Source: Stictocephala bisonia
Lineage: Eukaryota > Arthropoda > Insecta > Hemiptera > Membracidae
Length of the DNA: 64,000 nucleotides
Reading direction: 5' to 3'
Assembly (NCBI GenBank): GCA_035578905.1
Contig: JAQJVL010000001.1
Coordinates: 8,388,711 to 8,452,710, forward strand
Numbering within the stretch: position 1 is the first letter of the stretch; every line of letters starts with the position of its first letter. The position numbers and the translations under genes are program-made. The notes beneath the pieces are model-generated. The model was not told the DNA's origin and did no database searches. It saw nothing but the letters and a program-made list of their open reading frames with translations. Shown one piece after another: positions 11,953-25,199 of the stretch.

Positions 11953-11976
11953 TGTTAGGTTAGGTTAGGTTAGATT
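11953..11976 (+). repeat. short TTAGG-type repeat
   Basis: About three and a half copies of TTAGG in a row, the arthropod telomere unit. Interstitial and short; by itself it says nothing about telomere activity. Confidence 0.7.
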
Positions 11977-11979
11977 GAG

Positions 11980-12279
11980 GTGAAAATAAAAAATTACTTT
12001 CACAACTTATTGATTGCAGCCATGATGAAATAACTTGGCACCGCCACAATTCTCTTCTCTTCCTGTGGTAAACTATATGATTTACTTAAAAGTAACTTTA
12101 CTGATTAAATTACAGAATGAATAAAACCATGTTCTGTTTAGCCTAGTCTGCCATGTTATTCTTACGGGAAATTTTTCAATTTTCAACTCCTAAAACCCTA
12201 GGTGGTTAAATATTTTGAAAATTTATGTGTTAAAAATGGAAATGTTTGAATATTTTTTTAGTCGACATGGATAGATAGG
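11980..12279. other. no gene seen
   Basis: AT-rich. A short CCATGTTATTCTTACGG segment near 12149 also occurs inverted near 9587, suggesting relics of one repeat family. Confidence 0.4.
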
Positions 12280-13720
12280 TAGTAACACTGTACGTATATG
12301 GGGGGTCAGTAACATTGTACGTATATGGGAGGGGTCAGTAATACTGTACGTATAAGGGGGGTCAGTAACACTGTAGGTATATGGGGATCGGTCAGTAAAA
12401 CTTTACGTATATGGGGGGTCAATAACACTGTACGTATATGGGGGGTCAGTAACACTGTACGTATATGGTGGGGCGGTCAGTAACACTGTACGTAAAAGGG
12501 GGGGGTCAGTAACATTGTACGTATATGGGTGAAGTGTCAGTAACACTGTACGTATATGGGTGGCTTGTCAGTAACACTGTTCGTATATGGGGGGGGGGGG
12601 GTCAGTAACTCTGTACGTTTATGGGTAGTGTGTCAGTAACACTGTACGTATATAGGTGGGTTGTCAGTAACACTGTACGTATATAGGGGTCGGTCAGTAA
12701 CACTGTACGTATATGGGTGGGGTGTAGGTAACACTGTACGTATATGGGGGGCGGTCAATAACACTGTACGTATATGGGTGGGGGGTCAATAACACTGTAC
12801 GTATATGGGAGGGTCAGTAACACTGTACGTATATGGGTGGGGTGTCATTAACACTGTACGTATATGGGTGGGAGGTCAATAACACTTTACGTATATGGGG
12901 GGCGGTCAGTAACACTGTACGTATATTGGTGGGGTGTCAGTAACACTGTACGTATATATGTGGGGGTTCAGTAACACTGTATGTATATGGGAGGGTCAGT
13001 AACACTGTACGTGTATGGGGGGCAGTCAGTAACACTGTACGTATATGGGGGGAAGTCAATAACACTGTACGTATATGGAGGGCAGTCAATAACACTGTAC
13101 GTATATGGGAGGGTCAGTAACACTGTACGTATATGGGGGGCGGTCAGTAACACTGTACATATATGGGGGGCAGTCAATACCACTGTACGTAAATGGGGGG
13201 TGGTCAATAACACTGTACTTATATGGGAGGGGGTCAATAACACTGTACATATATGGGTGGGGGGTCAATAACACTGTACGTATATGGGAGGGTCAGTAAC
13301 ACTGTACGTATATGGGTGGGGTGTCATTAGCACTGTACGTATATGGGTGGGGGGTCAATAACACTTTACGTATATGGGGGGGGTGGTCAGTAACACTGTA
13401 CGTATATGGGTGGGGTGTCAGTAACACTGTACATATATGTGTGGGGGGTCAGTAACACTGTACGTATATGGGTGGGGTCAGTAAAACTTTACGTATATGG
13501 GGGGGGGGTGACAGTAACACTGTACGTATATGGGTGAGGGGTCAGTAACACTGTACGTATATGGGGGGCAGTAACACTGTACGTATATGGTAGTCATTAA
13601 CACTGTATTTATATAGGCGTAGTAACACTGTACGTATATGGGAGGTAGTACCACTATACGTATATGGGAAGTGGGTCTGTAACACTGTACGTATATGGGG
13701 GTGGGTGGGTTAGTACAACT
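12280..13720 (+). repeat. minisatellite, about 28-31-bp units
   Basis: Irregular tandem copies of GTCAGTAACACTGTACGTAT followed by a variable G-run (ATGGGGGG, ATGGGTGGGGTG and so on). The unit length varies because of the G-run. Frames of 60-100 residues on either strand are by-products of the repeat. The array passes without a gap into the 35-bp array that follows, so both derive from one ancestor. Confidence 0.95.
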
Positions 13721-16700
13721 GTATAGATTTTGTGGGGTATGTAACATTGTACGTATATGGGGGGTAGTACCACTGTACATATGTGGGGGGTAGTACCACT
13801 GTACGTATATGGGGATGGGTGGATTAGTAACATCGTACGTATATGGGGGGTTGGTGGGTTAGTACCACTAAACATATATGGGGTGTAGGTGGTTTACTAC
13901 CACTGTACGTATATGGGGGGTAGGTGGGGTAGTACCACTGTACATATATGGGGGGTAGGTGGGTTAGTACCACTGTACGTATATGGGGTGTAGGTGGTTT
14001 AGTACCACTGTACGTATAAACGGGTGGGTGGATTAGTAACACCGTACGTATATGGGTGGTAGATGGGTTAGTACCACTGTACGTATATGGGGTGTAGGTG
14101 GGTTAGTACCACTGTACGTATATGGGGTGTAGGAGGTTTAGTACCACTGTACGTATATGGGGTGTAGGTGGGTTAGTACCACTATACGTATATGGGGTGT
14201 AGGTGGGTTAGTACCACTGTACGTATATGGGGTGTAGGAGGTTTAGCACCACTGTACGTATATGGGGTGTAGGTGGGTTAGTTCCACTGTACGTATATGG
14301 GGTGTAGGTGGGTTAGTACCACTGTACGTATATGGGATGTAGGTGGGTTAGTACCACTGTACGTATATAGGGGGTAGGTGGGTTAGTACCACTGTACGTA
14401 TATGGGGTGTAGGTGGGTTAGTACCACTGTACGTATATGGGGTGTAGGAGGTTTAGTACCACTGTACGTATATGGGGGTAGGTGGTTTAGTACCACTTTA
14501 CATATATAGGATGTAGGTGGGTTAGTACCACTGTACGTATATGGGGTGTAGGAGGTTTAGTACCACTGTACGTATATGGGGTGTAGGTGGGTTAGTACCA
14601 CTGTACGTATATGGGGTATAGGTGGGTTAGTACCACTGTATGTATATGGGGTGTATGTGGGTTAGTACCACTGTACGTATATAAGGTGTAGGTGGGTTAG
14701 TACCACTGTACGTATATTGGGTGTAGGAGGTTTAGTACCACTGTACGTATATAGGGTGTAGGAGGTTTAGTACCACAGTACGTATATGGGTTGTAGGTGG
14801 GTTAGTACCACTGTACGTATATGGGGTGTAGGTGGGTTAGTACCACTGTACATATATGGGGTGTAGGTGGGTTAGTAACACTGTACGTATATGGGGTGTA
14901 GGTGGGTTAGTACCACTGTACGTATATGGGGTGTAGGTGGGTTAGTACCACTGTACATATATGGGTTGTAGGTGGGTTAGTACCACTGTACGTATATGGG
15001 GTGTAGGTGGGTTAGTAACACTGTACGTATATGGGGTGTAGGTGGGTTAGTACCACTGTACGTATATGGGGGGTAGGTGGATTAGTACCACTGTACGTAT
15101 ATGGGGTGTAGGTGGGTTAGTACCACTGTACGTATATAGGGTGTAGGAGGTTTAGTACCACTGTACGTATATGAGGTGTATGTGGGTTAGTACCACTGTA
15201 CGTATATGGGGTGTAGGTGGGTTAGTACCACTATACGTATATGGGGTGTAGGTAGGTTAGTACTACTGTACGTATATGGGGTGTAGGTGGGTTAGTACCA
15301 CTGTACGTATATGGGGTGTAGGTGGGATAGTACCACTGTACGTATATGGGGTGTAGGTGGGTTAGTAACACTGTACGTATATGGGGTGTAGGTGGGTTAG
15401 TACCACTGTACGTATATGGGGTGTAGGTGGGTTAGTACCACTGTACGTATATGGTGTGTAGGTGGGTTAGTAACACTGTACGTATATGGGGTGTAGGTGG
15501 GTTAGTACCACTGTACGTATATGGGGTGTAGGTGGGTTAGCACCACTGTACGTATATGGGATGTAGGTGGGTTAGTACCACTGTACGTATATGGGATGTA
15601 GGTGGGTTAGTACCACTGTACGTATATGGGGGGTAGGTGGGTTAGTACCACTGTTTGTATATGGGGTGTAGGTGGGTTAGTACCACTGTACGTATATGGG
15701 GTGTAGGTGGGTTAGTACCATTGTACGTATATAGGGTGTAGGTGGGTTAGTAACACTGTACGTATATGGGATGTAGGTGGGTTAGTGCTACTGTACGTAT
15801 ATGGGGTGTGGGTGGTTTAGTACCACTGTACGTATATGGGATGTAGGTGGTTTAGTACCACTGTACATATATGGTGTGTAGGTGGGTTAGTACCACTGTA
15901 CGTATATGAGATGTAGGTGGGTTAGTACCACTGTACGTATATGGGATGTAGGTCGGTTAGTACCACTGTACGTATATGGGATGTAGGTGGGTTAGTACCA
16001 CTGTACGTATATGGGATGTAGGTGGGTTAGTACCACTGTACGTATATGGGGTGTAGTTGGTTAGTACCACTGTACGTATATGGGATGTAGGTGGGTTAGT
16101 ACCATTGTACGTATATGGGATGTAGGTGGGTTAATACCACTGTACGTATATGGGGTGTAGGTGGTTTAGTACCACTGTACGTATATGGGATGTAGGTGGG
16201 TTAGTACCACTTTACGTATATGGGGTGTAGGTGGTTTAGTACCACTGTACGTATATGGGATGTAGGTGGTTTAGTACCACTGTACGTATATGGGATGTAG
16301 GTGGGTTAGTACCACTGTACGTATATAGGATGTAGGTGGGTTAGTACCACTGTACGTATATGGGATGTAGGTGGGTTAGTACCACTGTACGTATATGGGG
16401 TGTAGGTGGTTTAGTACCACTGTACGTATATGGGATATAGGTGGGTTAGTACCACTGTACGTATATGGGATGTAGGTGGGTTAGTACCACTGTACGTATA
16501 TGGGATGTAGGTGGGTTAGTACCACTGTACGTATATGGGGTGTAGTTGGTTAGTACCACTGTACGTATATGGGATGTAGGTGGGTTAGTACCACTGTACG
16601 TATATGGGATGTAGGTGGGTTAGTACCACTGTACGTATATGGGGTGTAGGTGGTTATTACCACTGTACGTATATGGGATGTAGATGGGTTAGTACCACTG

Positions 16701-17443
16701 TACGTATATGGGGTGTAGGTGGTTTAGTACCACTGTACGTATATGGGATGTAGGTGGTTTAGTACCACTGTACGTATATGGGATGTAGGTGGGTTAGTAC
16801 CACTGTACGTATATGGGATCTAGGTGGGTTAGTACCACTGTACGTATATGGGGTGTAGGTGGGTTAGTACCACTATACGTATATGGGATGTAGGTGGGTT
16901 AGTACCACTATACGTATATGGGATGTAGGTGGGTTAGTACCACTGTACGTATATGGGGTGTAGGTGGGTTAGTACCACTATACGTATATGGGATGTAGGT
17001 GGGTTAGTACCACTGTACGTATATGGGGTGTAGGTGGTTTAGTACTACTGTACGTATATGGGATGTAGGTGGGTTAGTACCACTGTACGTATATGGGGTG
17101 TAGGTGGTTTAGTACCACTGTACGTATATGGGGTTTAGGTGGTTTAGTACCACTGTACGTATATGGGATGTAGGTGGGTTAGTACCACTGTACGTATATG
17201 GGATGTAGGTGGGTTAGTACCACTGTACGTATATGGGATGTAGGTGGGTTAGTACCACTGTACGTATATGGGATGTAGGTGGTTTAGTACCACTGTACGT
17301 ATATGGGATGTAGGTGGTTTAGTACCACTGTACGTATATGGTGATTAGGTGGTTTAGTACCACTGTACGTATATAGGGTGTAGGTGGTTTAGTACCACTG
17401 TACGTATATAGGGTGTAGGTGGTTTAGTACCACTGTACGTATA
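13721..17443 (+). repeat. minisatellite, 35-bp unit, about 106 copies
   Basis: Highly regular units TACGTATATGGGGTGTAGG + TGGGTTAGTACCACTG, 35 bp. Variants GGGGTGTAGG/GGGATGTAGG and GTGGGTTAG/GTGGTTTAG are interspersed, partly in local blocks, which indicates recent block amplification. The unit retains the ACTGTACGTATATGGG core of the preceding shorter-unit array. Confidence 0.97.
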
Positions 17444-17586
17444 TGAATTATAAAATAGCTGCATGTTATTATTAGATGTTATTATTAGATTGTTATTATT
17501 ATTATTAGATATTATTAGTTATTAATGCTTTATTGTAATTGGCTGTAAAGCTGTAATGAAGCATTGTAAAAATAAATAAATAAATA
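17444..17586 (+). mobile_element. short retroposon 3' end inserted in the minisatellite
   Basis: About 140 bp of AT-rich, unrelated sequence interrupts the array. It ends with GCATTGTAAAAATAAATAAA plus a further short A-rich tail, as expected for the 3' end of a LINE or SINE in plus orientation. The array resumes in register immediately after. A short ATATG may be the target duplication. Confidence 0.6.
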
Positions 17587-19161
17587 TGGTATGTAGGTGG
17601 GTTAGTACCAGTGTACGTATATGGGTTGTAGGTGGTTTAGTACCACTGTACGTATATGGGATGTAGGTGAGTTAGTACCACTGTACGTATATGGGGTGTA
17701 GGTGGTTTAGTACCACTGTACGTATATGGGGTGTAGGTGGTTTAGTACCACTGTACGTATATGGGATGTAGGTGGGTTAGTACCACTGTACGTATATGGG
17801 GTGTAGGTGATTTAGTACCACTGTACGTATATGGGATGTAGGTGGGTTAGTACCACTGTACGTATATGGGATGTAGGTGGGTTAGTACCACTGTACGTAT
17901 ATGGGGTGTAGGTGGTTTAGTACCACTGTACGTATATGGGATGTAGGTGGGTTAGTACCACTGTACGTATATGGGATGTAGGTGGTTTAGTACCACTGTA
18001 CGTATATGGGATGTAGGTGGTTTAGTACCACTGTACGTATATGGGATGTAGGTGGGTTAGTACCACTGTACGTATATGGGGTGTAGGTGGGTTAATACCA
18101 CTGTACGTATATGGGGTGTAGGTGGGTTAGTACCACTGTACGTATATGGGGTGTAGGTGGGTTAGTACCACTGTACGTTTGTGGGATGTAGGTGGTTTAG
18201 TACCACTATACGTATATGGTGTGTAGGTGGGTTAGTACCACTGTACGTATATGGGGTGTAGGTGGGTTAGTACCACTATACGTATATGGGATGTAGGTGG
18301 TTTAGTACCACTGTACGTATATGGGATGTAGGTGGGTTAGTACCACTGTACGTATATGGGGTGTATGTGGTTTAGTACCACTGTACGTATATGGGGTGTA
18401 GGTGGTTTAGTACCACTGTACGTATATGGGATGTAGGTGGGTTAGTACCACTGTACGTATATGGGGTGTAGGTGGGTTAGTACCACTGTAGGTATATGGG
18501 ATGTAGGTGGGTTAGTACCACTGTACGTATATGGGATATAGGTGGGCTAGTACCACTGTACGTATATGGGGTGTAGGTGGTTTAGTACCACTGTACGTAT
18601 ATGGGATGTAGGTGGGTTAGTACCACTGTACGTATATGGGATCTAGGTGGGTTAGTACCACTGTACGTATATGGGGTGTAGGTGGGTTAGTACCACTGTA
18701 CGTATATGGGATGTAGGTGGGTTAGTACCACTGTACGTATATGGGGTGTAGGTGGGTTAGTACCACTATACGTATATGGGATGTAGGTGGGTTAGTACCA
18801 CTATACGTATATGGGGTGTAGGTGGGTTAGTACCACTGTACGTATATGGGGTGTAGGTGGGTTAGTACCACTGTACATATATGGGGTGTAGGTGGGTTAG
18901 TACCACTATACGTATATGGGATGTAGGTGGGTTAGTACCACTATACGTATATGGGATGTAGGTGGGTTAGTACCACTGTACGTATATGGGGTGTAGGTGG
19001 GTTAGTACCACTATACGTATATGGGATGTAGGTGGGTTAGTACCACTGTACGTATATGGGGTGTAGGTGGGTTCGTACCACTATACGTATATGGGATGTA
19101 GGTGGGTTAGTACCACTATACGTATATGGGATGTAGGTGGGTTAGTACCACTGTACGTATA
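17587..19161 (+). repeat. minisatellite, 35-bp unit, about 45 copies (second block)
   Basis: Continuation of the 13721-17443 array after the insertion, with the same subunit variants. Blocks near 16840-17030 and 18640-19140 use the same order of variants, including CACTATACG instead of CACTGTACG, pointing to duplication of multi-unit segments. Confidence 0.97.
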
Positions 19162-19520
19162 TGTTATATTTGTTAATTTTTATATATTTTTTATATGTTT
19201 ATTGTATTATGTTTATATTTCACTTCAAAATTAATTTAGGTATTAAATAGCTTGAGAATTACTTTTTTATTGTATAATACTTGTTATTAGTTGTATTCTT
19301 ATTATTAACTTACTTGGATTTTATTTAAGTATTTCCATTATTATTTATTTTTTGTTATTTAGTTATTAGTTCTGTATTAAGGTTCATTGAAAAATAAATT
19401 TTTTCCATTTATTTATAAGTTAAGCTCGACGTTTGGAAGTTACAAGACTGACTGAACATTTTAACTGGCTGTAAATTTGGATACACTTAGAAATAAACAA
19501 TATAGATGTGTTTAACTGAT
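19162..19520. other. AT-rich spacer with minus-strand AATAAA
   Basis: No gene. On the minus strand an AATAAA hexamer lies at 19408-19413, about 110 bp after the stop of the candidate terminal exon described next, where a poly(A) signal would be expected if that exon is real. Confidence 0.4.
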
Positions 19521-19738
19521 TCAATCCAAACTGAATATGCATGGTTTGAAGCATGTACATAAAACACTACTGGATATATCTTCACCAATCTTACTCTCCC
19601 TAGACTCGTATATCGACAACGCCATGAATGTGATTGATCTGCTTGGAAGCTTTTTATTGGACATTCCAAATCTACGGTAGCTACAACTCTCTCTGCCATC
19701 GAAACATGTATGCAGGTTGCCCACTACGGCGGGCTTTC
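19521..19738 (-). CDS. candidate terminal exon of the minus-strand membrane-protein gene
   Basis: On the minus strand a pyrimidine-rich CTCTTTTATCTCAG acceptor is followed by a 218-base stretch. Entered in phase 1, the phase in which the exon at 27862-27976 ends, it reads 71 codons without a stop and ends with TGA at 19521, followed by AATAAA. The peptide is Ser-, Arg- and Cys-rich, with no recognised domain and no further membrane helix. A second minus-strand frame here is also open for 70 codons, so openness alone is not decisive. It could be a mobile-element fragment. Inference only. Confidence 0.22.
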
Positions 19739-19799
19739 CTGAGATAAAAGAGCGGCTGTTTTAAATTTCTCAAGGACAATATGATTAATTATATAAAAG

Positions 19800-20122
19800 A
19801 AATTAAATAATATATCTTAGAGTCTTGCTGCAGGTGCTTTAGGTAAATTAAATAAGAATGTGTGATGTATCAAAATGAGAACTCGATGCGATTCGATTGT
19901 TTCGAATCGTTACTTTCGATGAATATACATTTTAACTATTTCTGCATCGAAGATTCTATTTGTCAAATTGTGATGCAGAAATATTGAAAATGTCGATTCA
20001 CCAAAAGTATCGATTCGAAAGAATCGAATCATATTGACTTCACGATGCATTTTTGTGAATCATAAATTCTTATTTAATTTATCTACATCACCTGCAACAA
20101 GACTCCACCACATATAATTTTA
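19800..20122. mobile_element. foldback MITE, about 320 bp
   Basis: The left half (GAGTCTTGCTGCAGGTG, then TAAATTAAATAAGAA, GATTCGATTGTTTCGAATCG and TATTTCTGCATC) is repeated inverted in the right half ending CACCTGCAACAAGACTC near 20105. The arms are about 150 bp each and almost meet, so the whole unit can fold into one hairpin. No coding capacity. Typical of a miniature inverted-repeat element; superfamily not determined. Confidence 0.85.
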
Positions 20123-23100
20123 TTTAATTTATTTAATTTATCATTTATTTTACAATAAAATGGTTATAAACTAGTCATCATTCGAGTTTGTTATATTCCG
20201 TATGATCGTTTAAAGTGAGCAGGGACGAGCGCACTGGGACGTACAAACCTGATTGGATCGTGACAACAAATACAGAGTTCGACTGGGAGATGTAACTCGT
20301 GCTGATATAAGTAAATTAATTAAACAATGCGTGTGGGTCCATAATTTACTTACATGCGGTTACAAAACATCCCCTTTTGGGTGGTTTCTTTCATTGAGCC
20401 CGTTTTCCAAGATCCCAAGGGTTGTTGTTGAAATGTCCTAAAGTTCATTTCGTTTCGTTCAACAGATTTACCCAACCTAGGTCGCCAATTACAGGCCTGG
20501 GATTGAATCATATCTACATCGTCAAATACAAAATTAATTCTATGAAATATAATATTTTATCAAAATAGTCCATAGTATATAAATTGATATTCACTTATAT
20601 CAACGTGACTGTAAACCCTCTATGTCATATTAACATAGGTTTAAGTTTGCTATTTGACAATATTTTTACACATTTTTATATTTTCAATCCTAATCGACGA
20701 GAATTTAACTACTTTTTATATCTTTAAATTGTTTAAAAATTTTGAAATAATTTCAAAAAAAAGAAAAATTGGCAAAGTGATTCCTTAATTTAAAGGTCTT
20801 TCTTATGTAAAAACATCTATTGATTGTTATTGATTACATAATATGTTCCAAAAACATTAACATTTTTTGTAGTACTTCAGTACTTTTCATCAACACTTCA
20901 TATCTGTACATACAACTGGTATCATAGTTGTATGTACCTATACTTAGAAATAAGTAAAAATTACTATTTTAGTTAGAGAAGACTTTCTACAACATAGCAA
21001 TTTCAAAACCTTGTAATTTTATGTATTTTAAGAAAACAACTTTTTTATTAGATTACGTTTTTTTTAAAAGGAGTACAAATATAAGAAGTAGTTAGGACAA
21101 ATGAGGATTTTTATATCATAAGCAAAGTTTGGGCTTTATTTTAATTGATAAAATAATTTAAGGTTATAATTTGTTGAAATTACCATTTTGTATTTTTTAT
21201 TTTCTAATTTTTGATAATATAAGGTATAAACTAAATATAAACTAAATATTTGTTTTTTTTATGATTTGCCTTCATTTTTAAATTATCTGTCGAAGAATCT
21301 CGTATTTATTTAACCATACAATTTAGAACCAGCTCCAATTTCAGCGCAGCAATTTAAAATTGAAAAACGCCCTTAATTAGTGTTCTCTGCAGCGTTGCGT
21401 TTGGTCACAAACCAAGCACAAAAGGAAAAGTCGGTTTGAAATAACAATCTTCAAAGGAAAATAAATGTTTAACATTGCAACAGTTCCAACAACAATTATC
21501 TATGTATATAAAAATAAAGCTTCTGTATGTTTGAGTGGTGTTGTATAAAATATACAAACATAATGTATCAATTATGTTTGTGTATACCAAAAAAGTAGTG
21601 TATGTATTCACTTTTAAGTTTTACACAACATTGCATTTATATATTCTAGTGTTTTATATTTAGTTTCTAAAATATTAAACGGAAACAGACCATTTCAAGC
21701 ATTTCCCAAGCTACCTACATTTCACAGATGAAAATATATGTCAGTGCAGAAGAGGTGCTGCTACAACTAGCTGATCTTATGTGCATATTATATACTGTAA
21801 GTTTATTACTGTGACCAGATGATTGTTTTTATTCATGAAAACAACTGAAACTTTTTTTCAGAGAAAATCAAATAAATGGTTAACGTTTATTTTTCTAACC
21901 ACAAAAGTAAAAAATAACGACTAATAATTCAAATCAGACTGCCATAACAAACCGTAGCCAGATTTAGCTATTTGGATAAAAAACACAACTTACATTACAC
22001 AACATTAAATGCTACGATGTCGTAGAATAAATCGTAAATCGAAGACTAAAGTTGTTTTACACTTATTATTGAGTTAGTTTCACTACCTGAATTATATTGA
22101 TTTTGCCTTTGTGCATATTATAAGTGGTATATCCAAGGGGATCCAATATCTATAGGGTACAATTCTTTAATATTTTGCTATTTTTAGCCATAATTTATTT
22201 TTTTCGTTAAATTCTGAAAGCTTTATAGCATTTTCGATATGCGGGTTGTGGGGGTTTGAATTGACTCATACTGAAGGTTTAACACAGTTAGTTAATTAGA
22301 GAATCGTGACATAAATTTAGATTAGATTCACGGATACTCACTACGCGGCCCCTGACACAATTTTTTGCAGCCCTTAAAATTGTTTAGAAGTGCAATGATT
22401 TATTTCAGTGAAAAACCATTTTTGTATTTTAATAAGCCAACAAAAAATGCTCAGAATGGTTCGAATTTGTTATAATTAAGTAATTACTAAATTAATAGCA
22501 GAGAAACATACGAAATGAAAATTAGAAAAACTTACGAAAAACTATGTATACTTGCGGCCCTTAGATTATTTTGAGAAAAGTAATAAGGCTCTTCACGAAA
22601 TCCTTGTGAGGAACTCTGGATAGTCGCTGCAGATTTTGTATTACTCTCTATTTATTGGTTTTGAGTGTTTAATTTTAACTGTATTATATAATTATATTTA
22701 TAAGATAGTTAAAAATGTTTATCATTGTTATATATTTATATTTAAAATTATTATCTATAGAATGTTAGTTATATTTTGTTATTATTAGATATATTTTCAA
22801 TATCTTTTGATATCGTATTGTTGTTTACTTTGTAATTTACAAATTAGTAAGGGTCTATTATTGTTATGTTTATATACTTGACACTTATTCATAATATTTG
22901 TAGTTCTAAATTTGTTTACTGTTTGTAGCGACGTAATTGTGTATGAATAGAACTGAACTGACAAAGACTGCCAAAAATAAAAATAAAATTCTTTTAAATT
23001 ATGATAACTTTCTTCCTACGCGCACTTAAAGGGCGCATTGTGAAACCATACTGTTAATCTATGTGTATTTGTTTTATAAAATTTGCTTGAATTTTTTTTC

Positions 23101-23541
23101 ATGTATTGAAATGTGTAATGAAGTTATTGAACTTTTCACTTAAGTCGCTATTTCCAACTCGCATAGTCACATAGTTTAAGCTGCTTGGTTCAATTCAGAG
23201 GGTATTTTGCAAAACGATCCATAGTTGTTAAAATTCATGTACAATATTAACTAAATGTAAAAATTTTCACTCACTACTCATGTTCAATACTCAATACTCA
23301 GTACTCTACTCACAGTGTAGCTAATACATCAGTTTTAGATAAAACATCCCCGCTTAATGAATTAGATTAGGGATTATATTTACCCATATGTACTTAAGCA
23401 TTCAGGTCAAACATCAAATCCCTTGTTTTAATGCGTATTTTAACTAGAGTAATGAAATCAATTAACAATACACTCAATATTATATTCGCTTTTCCCAGAA
23501 ATGACTATTTGTTTCAATGGTAAGAAATTCCCTGGAATATA
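20123..23541. other. no gene seen; scattered transposon relics
   Basis: AT-rich. Two weak relics: near 21498 TCTATGTATATAAAAATAAA followed by a TGTATGTTTG resembles a Helitron 5' terminus common in insect genomes, and 22320-22640 has GCGGCCC-containing ends (CACTACGCGGCCCCTGACAC on the left, GCGGCCCTTAGATTATTTT on the right) reminiscent of hAT-derived elements. Neither can be delimited. Frames of 60-70 residues (for example 21405-21611 minus) have no family features. Confidence 0.35.
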
Positions 23542-23993
23542 CAGGGTGGAAAAAAGATGGAAACGCTCTCTCAACAACGTCATTTTTTCCATACATAGTT
23601 TGATAATTTTTTTATATAATTGTGTTTTTTATATAATAACCATAAAGTATAACCTTTGATCAGAATAATTTACTTAAAACCGTTAAAAAGAGGAGAAATA
23701 ATATTGTTCAAATTAGTTACTTTGAAATTAAAATGATCACTACCTTTAGAAGTCCGGTTTGCGGCAATTAATTTCTTTTGAATATACCTTTCATTTGGTA
23801 CCAAACTCGACCTAGGATTACGTTGAAGATTTTCGTTCAACTCCTCGTGGGCCGTCCCCCTGAAAAGATGAAATGTCGCTAGTGGCGTCAAAAAATATGT
23901 TCTTTGTAACCAGGATGATGTACAAGATTTCACTTTTACAAGTGAAGTCATATAAAAGTTGTGAATGCGTTCCCATACTTATTTTCCACCCAG
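23542..23993. mobile_element. short DNA element with CAGGGTGGAAAA termini
   Basis: The left end begins CAGGGTGGAAAAAAGATGGA and the right end is an inverted, slightly diverged version beginning CTGGGTGGAAAATAAG. The unit is about 450 bp. It contains a minus-strand frame of 93 residues (23670-23951; NPRSSLVPNERYIQKKL and similar) with no family I recognise, which may be a transposase or gene fragment captured in the element. Tc1/mariner relationship is inferred only from the terminal resemblance to other elements in the window. Confidence 0.5.
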
Positions 23994-24042
23994 TTCATAA
24001 TAAATTATGAAAATATATCAAATTTATCCTTTGAGCCATATA

Positions 24043-24611
24043 CAGAGTAATCAGCAATCATTTTAACAAACTTTGACACACTGTTCAGTAGATAATACTA
24101 ACAAATAACATAGTACAACATGTGTCCTACCTCGATTAGTTTTCTGTCTGATGAGTGTCTGTATGTAATTTTTACAAAATTACAAAATATCTCAAAAATG
24201 GTTTAAGACGAAACACTCGGTAATAACATTTATTAAATGAGATAAATTTTACTACACATTTTTGTTTTCTTTGAAAACTTCGTTTAAAAATGACGACAAT
24301 CATTTAAATATGCTTTTTTAGATTTTTCTATTGAATTTCGTTTAGTTGTTGCCATTTTGAAACAGATTAAAAAAAAAAAAAAAAACATATCCAGAAAATA
24401 TATCTTATTGAGATATATATTATTTCCAAGTTTCAGTAATATTTTATCTGAAACTGTTAATGAAATATGTAGATTTTTGTAAAAATCGCTTAAAGACAGA
24501 TAGGACCAATCAAACCAATCGAGACAGGACACATGTTACTCTGTATTATTTGTTAGTATTGACAAGCTGAACAATGTGGCAAAGTTTGTTCAAAAGGTTG
24601 TGGGACATTCT
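24043..24611. mobile_element. MITE, copy 1 of a family with long inverted ends
   Basis: Starts CAGAGTAATCAGCAATCATT and ends with the inverted counterpart (GTTGTGGGACATTCTG). Inner parts of the arms (AACAAACTTTG, ACTAACAAATAACA, ACATGTGTCCT, CTCGATT) pair with the other end. The same layout and sequence appear at 50544-51128. About 570 bp, no coding capacity. A run of about 18 A residues sits at 24368-24385. Confidence 0.8.
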
Positions 24612-25180
24612 GCTTGTATGTTTAAACACTTTCTAAAGATGGATTTGCAAAGTTGCTTATGTCGCTAAGATTTCTTATGTCATGGCCTATTTCATTCATA
24701 CTAGATAGTGTAAATATAGTATTTCTTGCTTCGTTTACTTTCTAAAATTATTCAATCTCATTTTGATTTTTTAATGTTTTATTTTGTGTTTAATTATCTC
24801 TCAAAACTTTTTTATAATAATTATATGTAGCAGTTATTTAAAAATCAATCGAGATACCGTACCACTTTTCTAGTTTTCTTTTTTTATTATAAAATCAAAT
24901 ATGTTGATGGCCACTCCAAACTGGTTGTATTACCTAGGGAGTGACCTTCTTAATCCACGAATATTAAGTTTGATTAAGTAATATCATTAAATTCATTTTA
25001 TTTATTTATTTCAACTTTATATTATCATTTACATTATTTTAAAAGTTAAGACATTTGCTTATCTAAACTGTACATATATGTGGAATAAAGTTTCTTTTGA
25101 ATTTGAATTTTGTAAATGTAATGAGGGTAATAGAGTGGCTAAAATGCTAATTGAAATAAGTCATTTTAGCCGCGAATAGG
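24612..25180. other. no gene seen
   Basis: AT-rich, no repeat unit or coding feature supported. Confidence 0.4.
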
Positions 25181-25199
25181 TGATCAACTATCACTTAAG

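Noticed and set aside
12968..14042. Tyr/Val/Pro-rich frames on both strands
   Set aside because: Artefacts of the minisatellite units.
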